From JAVMKJ01 sp031732875 (GTDB lineage Bacteria > Pseudomonadota > Gammaproteobacteria > Competibacterales > Competibacteraceae), in contig JAVMKL010000295.1 of assembly GCA_031732875.1 (NCBI GenBank), positions 1 to 11,580 of the forward strand: DNA of 11,580 bases. The letters run 5' to 3'. The notes below the pieces were generated by a model. That model searched no databases. It was not told the origin of the DNA and saw only the letters and a list, made by a program, of their open reading frames with translations. This document shows positions 1-6,590 of the stretch, in pieces (position 1 is the first letter of the stretch; the number at the start of each line of letters is the position of its first letter). The position numbers were made by a program, and so were the translations under genes.

Positions 1-1
1 G

Positions 2-1174
2 ATGCGATACCACCACGGCGCCAGCCAAATGAATTCCCCGAACATGACCCACCGCGCGGAACCGCCCCGCGCCATCCGCGAACTGCTGGCGGAAGCAGGA
101 ATCCGCGTTGATGGCGATGCCCCCTGGGACATGCGGGTATTGGACGACGAGGCTTATCGGCGCATCCTCGGTCAGGGTTCGCTCGGCTTGGGCGAGGCGT
201 ACATGGACGGGTTATGGGAAGCCGACCGGCTGGACGAGTTCTTTCACCGCCTGTTGCGCTACGATCTCAACGAAAAGGTTGGCGGCTGGCAACGCTGGCG
301 TTTGTTCGGCACCATTTTGCGTCACTGGCTGCTCAACCCACAGTCACCGGCGCGCGCGTTCGAGGTAGGCAGCCGGCACTACGATATCGGCAACGACGTT
401 TTCGAGGTCATGCTCGATCCCTCCATGAACTATTCCTGCGGCTATTGGGCGGACGCCGACAATCTGGCCGACGCGCAACGGCACAAACTCGAACTGATCT
501 GTCGCAAACTGGATTTGCAACCGGGCGAACGCTTGCTGGATATCGGGTGTGGCTGGGGTGGTCTCGCCCATCATGCGGCGACCCATCACGGCGTGGAGGT
601 GATGGGAATCACCGTGTCCCAGCAGCAACTCCAATTTGTCCGGCAACGTTGCGTGGGTTTGCCCATCCGCGTCGAGTTGATGGATTATCGCGATCTGAAG
701 GGCCAATTCGACAAGGTGGTTTCGGTCGGCATGTTCGAGCATGTCGGTCCGATCAATTACCCCGCGTACTTCGACACGGTCCGCCGCGTATTGGCCGACC
801 AAGGTCTGTTCCTTCTGCACACCATCGGCGACTATGCCACCGTCCCCACGACCGATCCCTGGATCGAGAAGTACATCTTTCCCAACAGCAAGCTCCCTTC
901 GGCCCGCCAACTGACCGAGGCGCTGGAACGACGATTCGCGATCGAGGACTGGCACAACTTCGGCCCGGACTACGACCGTACCCTGATGGCCTGGTGGTCC
1001 AACTTCGACGCTGGCTGGCCGGGGCTACGAAACCGATACGACCTCCGCTTCCATCGCATGTGGAAATACTACCTGTTGAGTTGCGCCGGCTTCTTCCGCG
1101 CCCGGCAAGGGCAGCTTTGGCAACTGGTCCTGAGCAAGCGCCAACGGTCGACGATCTATCGTTCGGTGCGGTGA
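2..1174 (+). CDS. cfa: Cyclopropane-fatty-acyl-phospholipid synthase
   Basis: This enzyme transfers a methylene group from S-adenosylmethionine to the double bond of unsaturated acyl chains in membrane phospholipids, giving cyclopropane fatty acids that stiffen the membrane under acid or stationary-phase stress. The 390-residue product is collinear with E. coli Cfa (382 aa). The SAM-binding loop LDIGCGWGG is at residues 179-187. The bicarbonate/active-site residues of the E. coli enzyme are all present at a constant offset: C146 (YSCGYW), E246 (MFEHVG), H273 and I275 (LLHTIG) and Y324 (DYDRTLMAW). The start is uncertain. The first ATG lies at the window edge, so its ribosome site cannot be seen, and in-frame ATGs at 29 and 44 are possible. 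No strong Shine-Dalgarno precedes either. The conserved region begins near residue 24, so any of these starts leaves the enzyme intact. It appears to stand alone: the next gene starts 107 nt later. Function is very secure. Confidence 0.96.
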   Translation: MRYHHGASQMNSPNMTHRAEPPRAIRELLAEAGIRVDGDAPWDMRVLDDEAYRRILGQGSLGLGEAYMDGLWEADRLDEFFHRLLRYDLNEKVGGWQRWRLFGTILRHWLLNPQSPARAFEVGSRHYDIGNDVFEVMLDPSMNYSCGYWADADNLADAQRHKLELICRKLDLQPGERLLDIGCGWGGLAHHAATHHGVEVMGITVSQQQLQFVRQRCVGLPIRVELMDYRDLKGQFDKVVSVGMFEHVGPINYPAYFDTVRRVLADQGLFLLHTIGDYATVPTTDPWIEKYIFPNSKLPSARQLTEALERRFAIEDWHNFGPDYDRTLMAWWSNFDAGWPGLRNRYDLRFHRMWKYYLLSCAGFFRARQGQLWQLVLSKRQRSTIYRSVR

Positions 1175-1190
1175 CCCCAGTCTGACCGGC

Positions 1191-1213
1191 AAAATCGATT
1201 TGATCATGATTTT
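1191..1213. other. Short AT-rich inverted repeat after cfa
   Basis: The arms AAAATC (1191-1196) and GATTTT (1208-1213) are perfect complements around an 11-nt loop that contains the palindrome TGATCA. It lies 17 nt after the cfa stop and the right arm holds four T's, so it could be a weak terminator. The stem is short and AT-rich, and chance is a real alternative. The rest of the cfa-yajR gap (1214-1281) shows no convincing promoter. Confidence 0.25.
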
Positions 1214-1281
1214 CGCTCCATCCCCTCCAGGATAGTACTATTGGCGGCCTTGGCTCGAAGATAGAGGGGGCTCGAAGCGGG

Positions 1282-2661
1282 ATGAAGGCGGCCGATTTAA
1301 CGCATGATGGGATGACCGCGGACGAACGCCGGGCGGCGTTCTGGCTGGCGGGGGTGTTTTCGCTGCGGATGCTGGGCTTGTTCATGATCCTGCCGGTGTT
1401 CGCCCTGTACGCCGAACGCCTGCGCGGCAACACCCCGGCGCTGGCGGGACTGGCCATCGGCATCTACGGCTTCAGCCAGGCGCTGTTCCAGATTCCCTTC
1501 GGCTTCCTGTCCGACCGCTACGGCCGCAAGCGCATGATCTATCTCGGCCTGTCGATCTTCGCCGTCGGCAGCGTCGTCGCGGCGCTGGCCGATTCGATCT
1601 GGGGCGTCATTCTCGGCCGCGCCCTGCAGGGCGGCGGCGCAGTGTCGGCGGCGGTGATGGCGCTGGCGGCGGATCTGACCCGCGAGGAACACCGGATCAA
1701 GGTGATGGCGGCGATCGGCATCACCATCGGCCTGTCGTTCGCGGCCTCGATGATCGTGGGACCCGTGCTGAACGGTTGGATCGGAGTGCCGGGCATTTTC
1801 TGGCTGACCGGCCTGTTCGCCCTGCTCGGCGTTGCGGTGGTGCGGTTTTTGGTGCCCGATCCCCTGGCGAGCCGCGTCCACCGCGACGCCGAGCCGGTCG
1901 CCTCGCAGTTCGGACGGGTACTGTTCGACGGCCAGTTGTTGCGGTTGAATTTCGGCATCTTCACCCTGCATCTACTGTTGACCGCCACCTTCGTCGCCGT
2001 GCCGCTGGCCTTGCGCGACGCTGGCCTACCCAGTGATCGGCATTGGGAGGTCTATCTGCCGGCGCTAGTGCTTTCGATGGCGGTGATGGTGCCGTTCGTC
2101 ATCCTCGCTGAAAAATACCGGCGGCTGAAACCGGTTTTTGTCGGAGCGATTGCGATTCTGACCTTGACCGAATTCGGCTTGTTGAACCTGCACGATACGG
2201 TGCTGGAAGCCAGCGTGCTGCTGCTGGTTTTCTTCACCGGATTCAATCTGCTGGAAGCTACCCTGCCCTCGCTGATCGCCAAAATGGCTCCGCCCGACGC
2301 CAAGGGCACGGCGATGGGCATCTATTCCAGCAGCCAGTTTTTGGGCGCCTTCGCCGGCGGCGCGCTGGGCGGCTGGCTGCGGGGACTGTACGGTTTGAAG
2401 GGCGTGTTCGCTTTCGCCACGCTGGGCGCGCTGGCCTGGTTGCTGGTGGCCTGGACCATGCGAAGCCCGCGCTATCTGAGCAGTTATTTGCTGAACGTGG
2501 GCGCGCTGGACGAAGTCGAAGCCCGGCTTTTGGCGCTGCGGTTGGGCCAGGTGCGGGGCGTGGCGGAAGCCGTGGTGATCGCCGCCGAGGGCGTGGCCTA
2601 CCTCAAGGTCGACCGGCACGCCCTGGATGAGGTGGCATTGCGGGAGTTGGTGGCGACGTAA
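1282..2661 (+). CDS. yajR: YajR-type major facilitator superfamily transporter
   Basis: This is a predicted 12-helix inner-membrane secondary transporter of the drug:H+ antiporter type; the physiological substrate of YajR is not firmly known. The 459-residue protein matches E. coli YajR from end to end. It begins with the diagnostic (M)T.DERRA.F.L..VFSLRMLG region. The MFS motif A loop GFLSDRYGRKR is at residues 74-84, with the key D78 and R82. The second-half loop KGTAMGIYSSSQFLGA is also kept. After the last helix, residues ~398-459 form a soluble tail (VGALDEVEARLL...AYLKVDRHALDE) that fits the ferredoxin-like YAM domain of YajR, so this is not a plain MFS permease. A GAGGGGG stretch at 1264-1270, about 11 nt upstream, may be the ribosome site. 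An in-frame ATG at 1312 aligns with an early Met of the E. coli protein and is an alternative start. The gene looks monocistronic. Family assignment is secure; substrate unknown. Confidence 0.93.
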   Translation: MKAADLTHDGMTADERRAAFWLAGVFSLRMLGLFMILPVFALYAERLRGNTPALAGLAIGIYGFSQALFQIPFGFLSDRYGRKRMIYLGLSIFAVGSVVAALADSIWGVILGRALQGGGAVSAAVMALAADLTREEHRIKVMAAIGITIGLSFAASMIVGPVLNGWIGVPGIFWLTGLFALLGVAVVRFLVPDPLASRVHRDAEPVASQFGRVLFDGQLLRLNFGIFTLHLLLTATFVAVPLALRDAGLPSDRHWEVYLPALVLSMAVMVPFVILAEKYRRLKPVFVGAIAILTLTEFGLLNLHDTVLEASVLLLVFFTGFNLLEATLPSLIAKMAPPDAKGTAMGIYSSSQFLGAFAGGALGGWLRGLYGLKGVFAFATLGALAWLLVAWTMRSPRYLSSYLLNVGALDEVEARLLALRLGQVRGVAEAVVIAAEGVAYLKVDRHALDEVALRELVAT

Positions 2662-2696
2662 CGCCCGATGGGTAAGGGCATTCGTCAATCCATAGG

Positions 2697-2737
2697 TACA
2701 ATTTGCCAACCAGTGGCACATAATTTACAATTTGCCA
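2697..2737 (+). repeat. Exact 12-bp direct repeat in the vapBC promoter
   Basis: TACAATTTGCCA occurs exactly twice, at 2697-2708 and 2726-2737, 29 bp apart (close to three helical turns, so both copies face nearly the same side of the DNA). Each copy is followed by an inverted TGGCA half-site: 2714-2718 for the first and 2752-2758 (TGGCAAA) for the second. This is the geometry expected of a two-site operator for an autoregulating antitoxin-toxin complex. Confidence 0.75.
2703..2731 (+). promoter_or_regulatory. Predicted sigma-70 promoter of vapBC
   Basis: A -35 box TTGCCA (2703-2708, 5 of 6 consensus) and a -10 box TACAAT (2726-2731, 5 of 6) are separated by exactly 17 nt. The expected transcription start is near 2738, giving a leader of about 32 nt before the antitoxin ATG at 2770. 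Both boxes lie inside the direct-repeat copies, so a bound repressor would cover them. This also argues against an upstream in-frame ATG at 2668 as the antitoxin start, because translation would then begin before the promoter. Confidence 0.7.
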
Positions 2738-2758
2738 CGAATAAAGTTCGATGGCAAA
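2731..2758. promoter_or_regulatory. Palindromic operator candidate of vapBC
   Basis: TTTGCCACGAA (2731-2741) pairs with TTCG-A-TGGCAAA (2747-2758) around TAAAG, an 11-bp inverted repeat broken by one extra A at 2751. It overlaps the predicted -10 box and transcription start. AbrB-fold antitoxins with their PIN toxins commonly repress their own promoter through such palindromes. A smaller copy, TGCCA-5 nt-TGGCA, is at 2704-2718 over the -35 box. Confidence 0.65.
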
Positions 2759-2769
2759 GCGGCGGAGCC

Positions 2770-3030
2770 ATGACGGAAACCCCACAAATTGAGGTGCAGG
2801 TCGGGCGGCAGGGCCGTCTCGTGATCCCCGCCGCGTTGCGCAGGGCGCTAGGGCTGGCGGAAGGCGATACCCTGCTGGCGCGGCTGGAAAATGAACGGTT
2901 GGTGCTGGAAAAACGGTCCACGATCCAGCAACGCCTGAAAGCCCGCTTTGCCGCCGTTCCGCCCGAAATCAGCCTGGTCGACGAATTGATCGCCGAACGC
3001 CGGACCGAATACCGGCGGGAAACCGCCTGA
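2770..3030 (+). CDS. vapB: AbrB/SpoVT-fold antitoxin (VapB-type)
   Basis: Predicted antitoxin of 86 residues that neutralises the PIN toxin encoded next to it and represses their shared promoter. Residues ~6-48 form a swapped-hairpin AbrB DNA-binding domain, with the typical pattern VGRQGRLVIPAALRRALGL..GDTL. The remaining ~40 residues (from about RSTIQQRLKARF to the end) are charged and probably helical, as expected for the segment that wraps the toxin active site. The start at 2770 is chosen because it lies behind the predicted promoter and operator and begins just before the domain. Upstream in-frame translation would read through the promoter. The GGAG at 2764-2767 is only 2 nt from the ATG, an unusually tight spacing. 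The stop codon overlaps the toxin start (TGATG), which suggests translational coupling. The symbol is by family; MazE-like naming is also possible. Confidence 0.88.
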   Translation: MTETPQIEVQVGRQGRLVIPAALRRALGLAEGDTLLARLENERLVLEKRSTIQQRLKARFAAVPPEISLVDELIAERRTEYRRETA

Positions 3031-3416
3031 TGAACGTGGTGCTCGACGCCTCGGCCCTGCTCGCTTGGCTGCACGGCGAAGCGGGGGCGGAGTCGGTGGA
3101 CGTCGCATTGGCCGAAGCCGCCATCTCCAGCGTCAACTGGGCCGAGGTCGTCCAGAAAGCCCTGGGGCGAGGCGTGGATGTTGCCGGCATGCGCGAGGAC
3201 TTGGCGGCTCTTGGGCTAAACGTCGTGCCGTTCGACGCCGAGGACGCGGAACGGGCCGGCCGGCTGTGGTCCCTGACCCAACCCTACGGTTTGTCGCTGG
3301 GAGATCGCGCCTGTCTGGCGCTGGGTCTTCGACTGGCTACCCCGGTACTGACCGCCGACCGCGCATGGGCCCCGTTGGAAGCGACACTGGGTATTTCAAT
3401 TCGGGTCGCGCGATGA
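3030..3416 (+). CDS. vapC: PIN-domain ribonuclease toxin (VapC-type)
   Basis: Predicted Mg2+-dependent endoribonuclease of 128 residues, the toxin partner of the gene just upstream. VapC toxins cut tRNA, rRNA or mRNA and halt growth when the antitoxin is lost; the target here cannot be read from sequence. The PIN active-site acidic residues are all present: D6 in VVLDASALLAWL, E39 in SSVNWAEVV, D92 in SLGDRACLALG and D110 in VLTADRAW. The length is normal for the family and the frame is intact, so the toxin is probably active. The ATG overlaps the antitoxin stop by one nucleotide, the usual way to keep antitoxin in excess. The pair sits between the housekeeping genes yajR and ssb with no mobile-element remnants in view. 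Confidence 0.9.
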   Translation: MNVVLDASALLAWLHGEAGAESVDVALAEAAISSVNWAEVVQKALGRGVDVAGMREDLAALGLNVVPFDAEDAERAGRLWSLTQPYGLSLGDRACLALGLRLATPVLTADRAWAPLEATLGISIRVAR

Positions 3417-3420
3417 TTTC

Positions 3421-3456
3421 TTCCCTCAACTCCAGCGCCTCTCCTCATTGAGGGAA
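3421..3456. terminator. Inverted repeat after vapC, possible terminator
   Basis: TTCCCTCAA (3421-3429) and TTGAGGGAA (3448-3456) form a perfect 9-bp stem with an 18-nt loop, starting 4 nt after the vapC stop. There is no T-run after the stem, so Rho-independent termination is doubtful. It may instead be a REP-like palindrome or an mRNA-stabilising hairpin. It also lies in the leader region of ssb. Confidence 0.4.
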
Positions 3457-3492
3457 AGGCGAGTTCCAATACAGGTTCCCGCGAGTCTCACC

Positions 3493-3498
3493 AAGGAG
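3493..3498 (+). promoter_or_regulatory. Strong ribosome binding site of ssb
   Basis: AAGGAG, a near-perfect Shine-Dalgarno sequence, ends 9 nt before the ssb ATG. It is the best ribosome site in the window and fixes the ssb start at 3508. Confidence 0.8.
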
Positions 3499-3507
3499 TA
3501 GAACAAC

Positions 3508-4008
3508 ATGGCCAGTATCAACAAAGCGATTATCATCGGGCGGCTGGGCAAGGATCCGGAAGTACGCTACATGCCCAGCGGCAAGGCGGTCGCCAATGTC
3601 ACCATCGCCACCAGCGAGGTCTGGAAGGATCGCAACACCGGCGAGAAACAGGAACGCACCGAATGGCACAACGTGGCATTCTATAGCCCCTTGGCGGAAA
3701 TCGTCGGCCAGTATCTGCGGAAAGGTTCGCTGGTGTATGTCGAAGGACGCCTGCAAACCCGCAAATGGCAGGACAAAAACGGTCAGGACCGCTACACCAC
3801 CGAAATCGTCGCCAACGAAATGAAAATGCTGGGCGCAAAAGGCGACCAGTCTGGCGGCAGCGCGCCCTTCGTGCCAGAAGGCGGCGAGTCGGAATTCACA
3901 CCCGCGCCACGGCCGCAAAGCCAAAACGCGCCAGCGGCAGCCCGTTCGCCGGCTCCGTCCGCGCCGCCGGCCGGCGACAACGGATTCGACGACGATATTC
4001 CGTTCTGA
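3508..4008 (+). CDS. ssb: Single-stranded DNA-binding protein SSB
   Basis: SSB coats single-stranded DNA during replication, recombination and repair, and recruits partner proteins through its C-terminal tip. The 166-residue product has the canonical N-terminal OB fold (residues 1 to ~112) beginning MASINKAIIIGRLGKDPEVRY. Its DNA-stacking aromatics W39, W53 and W87 correspond to E. coli W40, W54 and W88. Residues ~113-157 are a flexible linker rich in Pro, Ala, Gly, Ser and Gln. The protein ends in DDDIPF, the acidic protein-interaction tip. Length is slightly below E. coli SSB (178 aa), with the difference in the linker. The gene has its own strong ribosome site and converges with sohB, from which it is separated by 48 nt. 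It is not next to uvrA as in E. coli within this window. Identification is certain. Confidence 0.98.
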   Translation: MASINKAIIIGRLGKDPEVRYMPSGKAVANVTIATSEVWKDRNTGEKQERTEWHNVAFYSPLAEIVGQYLRKGSLVYVEGRLQTRKWQDKNGQDRYTTEIVANEMKMLGAKGDQSGGSAPFVPEGGESEFTPAPRPQSQNAPAAARSPAPSAPPAGDNGFDDDIPF

Positions 4009-4026
4009 GTATTCCCCTCACCCCAA

Positions 4027-4049
4027 CCCTCCCCCACCAGGGGGGAGGG
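4027..4049. terminator. GC-rich hairpin between convergent ssb and sohB
   Basis: CCCTCCCCC (4027-4035) and GGGGGAGGG (4041-4049) form a perfect 9-bp GC-rich stem with a 5-nt loop, placed between the ssb stop (4008) and the sohB stop (4057). Its position suits a shared bidirectional terminator, but neither side has a clear U-run. The flanking text CCCCTCACCCCAA resembles a C-rich intergenic palindrome type seen in many GC-rich proteobacteria, so REP-like is the alternative. Confidence 0.5.
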
Positions 4050-4056
4050 AGCTTGC

Positions 4057-5037
4057 TCAAAACCGCCCCAGCGTCTCGCCGGTCTGAGCCAGCAATCGCG
4101 CCAGCCAGGATTTCTTCCCGGTGTAGACGATTTCATACAGATCGGCATCGGCGCTGGCGGCCAGCAGGTAGTCGTCGCTGGTCCGCAACTCGTCCACCAG
4201 CCGACACTCCAGCGCCCTGGCTCCGAACCAGTACTCGCCGGTGGCCACCCGATCGAGATCGACCGACGGGCGGTGGGTTTTCACGAACTCCTTGAACAGA
4301 GCGTGGGTCACTTCGATCTCCTCCTGGAACTTGTGGCGGCCCTTCTCGGTGTTCTCGCCGAAGATCGTCACCGTGCGCTTGAATTCGCCGGCCATGAACT
4401 GCTCGTAATCGATGTCGTGCTTTTTGAGCAGTCGGTTGAAGTTCGGCAACTGGGCGATGACGCCGATCGAACCGAGGATGGCGAAAGGCGCGGCGATGAT
4501 GCGGTCGGCCACGCAGGCCATGAGGTAACCGCCGCTGGCCGCCACCTTGTCCACCGCCACCGTCAGTTTCACCTGGCGGTCGCGAATCCGCAGCAACTGC
4601 GCCGCCGCCAGCCCGTAGGCATGGACCAGCCCGCCGGCGCTTTCCAGCCGCAGCACCACCTCGTCCTCCGGCTGGGCGGCGGTCAGCACCGCCGTCACTT
4701 CCTCGCGCAGTGAGGCCACCGCCGCGGCGCGGATGTCGCCGTGGAAATTCAGCACGAACACCCGCCGGCGCTGGGTCTTTTCGCGCTCCTTGTCCCGTGC
4801 CTTGCGTTCCTTCTGGAATTGTTTGAACGCCTTCTTCGGCAGGGTCGAGGCCTTGATGGCGAAGGCCATGCTGTCGTAACCGTCGTTGAGATAGCGGATA
4901 TCCAGCCGCCCCCGGCTTTCCGGCTGCTCGCCGCCGCGCCGCGCCAGCGCCACGATACCGCCCACCACCACCAGCAGTGCCGCCACGAGGGTAGCGGTCT
5001 TAGCCAGAAACATCCCGTACTCGCTCAGAAATTCCAT
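4057..5037 (-). CDS. sohB: SohB inner-membrane serine protease (peptidase S49)
   Basis: SohB is an inner-membrane relative of signal peptide peptidase SppA. In E. coli, extra copies suppress loss of the periplasmic protease DegP. The 326-residue product has one N-terminal membrane helix (residues ~9-33, MFLAKTATLVAALLVVV...), then a charged linker rich in Lys, Arg and Glu, then an S49 domain starting near VFVLNFHGDI. The likely nucleophile is S168 in DKVAASGGYLMA. The likely general base is K220 in GEFKRTVT, 52 residues later, the same spacing as the Ser-Lys dyad of Bacillus SppA. The substrate-facing segment GSIGVIAQLPNFNRLLKK is conserved. Length is close to the usual ~350 and has only one S49 domain, which fits SohB rather than the double-domain SppA67. 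GAGAGG, 5 nt upstream on the minus strand (5043-5048), supports this start. The gene converges with ssb and diverges from miaB. Confidence 0.94.
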   Translation of the reverse strand: MEFLSEYGMFLAKTATLVAALLVVVGGIVALARRGGEQPESRGRLDIRYLNDGYDSMAFAIKASTLPKKAFKQFQKERKARDKEREKTQRRRVFVLNFHGDIRAAAVASLREEVTAVLTAAQPEDEVVLRLESAGGLVHAYGLAAAQLLRIRDRQVKLTVAVDKVAASGGYLMACVADRIIAAPFAILGSIGVIAQLPNFNRLLKKHDIDYEQFMAGEFKRTVTIFGENTEKGRHKFQEEIEVTHALFKEFVKTHRPSVDLDRVATGEYWFGARALECRLVDELRTSDDYLLAASADADLYEIVYTGKKSWLARLLAQTGETLGRF

Positions 5038-5181
5038 TGTATCCTCTCGAATTTGTCGCCGTGAGGGAGAAATCGGCCCGCTAGCGCCCCCCCAAGGGCG
5101 ATGCTATAGTTTTCAGCCCCGTTATGGTCTTCCCGATTTGGAATTAGACTGAATCCAACACTAACTTATTAATTCAAAAAC

Positions 5182-5223
5182 ACTTAAAACTTAACACTTG
5201 AAAATTGAGACTTGAAACCCAAC
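5182..5223 (+). repeat. Three degenerate 14-bp AT-rich units before miaB
   Basis: The motif ACTTRAAA begins at 5182, 5196 and 5210, an exact 14-bp period, giving the units ACTTAAAACTTAAC, ACTTGAAAATTGAG and ACTTGAAACCCAAC. The last ends 2 nt before the miaB ATG. The tract is strikingly AT-rich against its GC-rich surroundings. It would be transcribed as the miaB leader or contribute to its promoter; a weak TATTAA (5167-5172) lies just before it. The rest of the sohB-miaB gap (5038-5181) shows only a small CGCCC/GGGCG hairpin (5085-5100). Confidence 0.5.
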
Positions 5224-5225
5224 CC

Positions 5226-6590
5226 ATGATCCGCAAACTGTACATCAAGACTCACGGCTGCCAGATGAACGAATACGACTCCGCCCGGATGGCGGATGGC
5301 TTGCGCGCGGCCTGCGGTCTGGAGCGTACCGACGATCCCGCTCAGGCGGACGTGTTGCTGCTCAATACCTGCTCGATTCGCGAAAAGGCCCAAGAGAAAG
5401 TGTTCTCGCAACTGGGGGTCTGGAAAGCCTTGAAAACCCGCCGTCCCGACATGGTGATCGGGGTCGGCGGCTGCGTCGCCAGCCAGGAAGGCGAGTCCTT
5501 GCTCGAGCGGGCGCCGCAGGTGGACCTGGTGTTCGGCCCGCAGACCCTGCACCGGTTGCCCGAGATGCTGGCGGCGGTGTGGGCCGAACGGAAACCCCAG
5601 GTCGATGTGTCCTTCCCGGAGATCGAAAAGTTCGACCGGCTACCGGAGCCGCGCGCCGAGGGTCCCACCGCCTTCGTGTCGGTCATGGAGGGTTGCAGCA
5701 AATATTGCACCTTCTGCGTGGTGCCCTACACGCGCGGCGAGGAAGTCAGCCGGCCGTTCGACGCCGTGCTGGCCGAGGTCGCGGCGCTGGCGGCGCAGGG
5801 CGTGCGCGAGGTCAACCTGCTCGGCCAGAACGTCAACGCCTACCGCGGGCCGACGAGCGATGGCGACATCGCCGACCTGGCACTGCTGATCGAACACGTC
5901 GCCGCCATCGACGGCATCGACCGCATCCGCTACACCACCTCGCATCCGGTGGAATTCTCCGACCGGCTGATCGAAGTTTACGCCCGCGTGCGGCAACTGG
6001 TCAGCCATCTGCACCTGCCGGTGCAAAGCGGCTCCGACCGCATTCTGGCATTGATGAAGCGCGGCCATACCGCCCTGGAATACAAGGCCAAGATCCGCAA
6101 ACTGCGCGCCATCCGGCCCGACCTCAGCCTGTCCTCGGATTTCATCGTCGGCTTCCCCGGCGAAACCGAGCGGGATTTCGACGCGACGATGGCGCTGATC
6201 GAAGACATCGGCTTCGATCACAGCTTCAGTTTCGTCTACAGTCCCCGGCCCGGCACTCCCGCCGCCAGTATGCCCGATCCCACTCCTCCGACGGTCAAAA
6301 AAGCGCGGCTGAGCCGCCTGCAGGCGCGTATCGAAGCCGGCGCCCACGCCATCAGCCGGCGGATGGTGGGCACGGCGCAGCGGGTGCTGGTGGACAAGCC
6401 CTCGCGCAAGGACGGGCGACAACTGGCTGGCCGCACCGAAAACAACCGGGTGGTCAATTTCGACGGTCCGGCCGGGTTGATCGGCCACTTTGCCGAGGTC
6501 GCCATCACCGAGGCGCTGCCCAATTCCCTGCGCGGCCGACTGCTGGCCTGCCCGGAATTGCCGCCCGCCACGATGCAACAAGTCAGTTGA
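5226..6590 (+). CDS. miaB: tRNA-2-methylthio-N6-dimethylallyladenosine synthase MiaB
   Basis: MiaB is a radical-SAM methylthiotransferase that converts i6A37 to ms2i6A37 in tRNAs reading UNN codons, improving codon-anticodon pairing and frame maintenance. The 454-residue product is highly similar to E. coli MiaB over its whole length. The N-terminal methylthiotransferase domain carries the three cysteines of the auxiliary [4Fe-4S] cluster: C12 (THGCQMNEYDS), C49 (LNTCSIREKAQEKVF) and C83 (GVGGCVASQEGE). The radical-SAM CxxxCxxC is C157, C161 and C164 (MEGCSKYCTFCVVPYTRG). A TRAM RNA-binding domain occupies residues ~378-445 (..GRTENNRVVNF..). The ATG at 5226 is preferred because the protein then starts MIRKLYIKTHGCQMNE like its relatives. 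A TTG at 5205 would add seven residues inside the AT-rich repeat. No clear Shine-Dalgarno is seen. Its stop overlaps the phoH start by one nucleotide. Confidence 0.97.
   Translation: MIRKLYIKTHGCQMNEYDSARMADGLRAACGLERTDDPAQADVLLLNTCSIREKAQEKVFSQLGVWKALKTRRPDMVIGVGGCVASQEGESLLERAPQVDLVFGPQTLHRLPEMLAAVWAERKPQVDVSFPEIEKFDRLPEPRAEGPTAFVSVMEGCSKYCTFCVVPYTRGEEVSRPFDAVLAEVAALAAQGVREVNLLGQNVNAYRGPTSDGDIADLALLIEHVAAIDGIDRIRYTTSHPVEFSDRLIEVYARVRQLVSHLHLPVQSGSDRILALMKRGHTALEYKAKIRKLRAIRPDLSLSSDFIVGFPGETERDFDATMALIEDIGFDHSFSFVYSPRPGTPAASMPDPTPPTVKKARLSRLQARIEAGAHAISRRMVGTAQRVLVDKPSRKDGRQLAGRTENNRVVNFDGPAGLIGHFAEVAITEALPNSLRGRLLACPELPPATMQQVS

Noticed and set aside
1201..1209. Nine-mer TGATCATGA shared with the loop of the 9254-9287 palindrome
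   Set aside because: Short and partly self-complementary; a repeat of this length in 11 kb is not remarkable without more copies in equivalent positions.
1200..1241. Possible promoter for yajR (TTGATC or TTCGCT with TACTAT)
   Set aside because: No pair of boxes combines adequate matches with 16-18 nt spacing; left uncalled.
2668..2769. Upstream ATG giving a 120-residue antitoxin
   Set aside because: It would start translation upstream of the predicted promoter and read through the operator; the added residues are unlike AbrB-fold proteins.
5579..6589. N-terminal extension of ybeZ reading back through miaB
   Set aside because: The frame is open but the translation is Arg/Gly-rich shadow of miaB; the YbeZ fold starts at the ATG overlapping the miaB stop.
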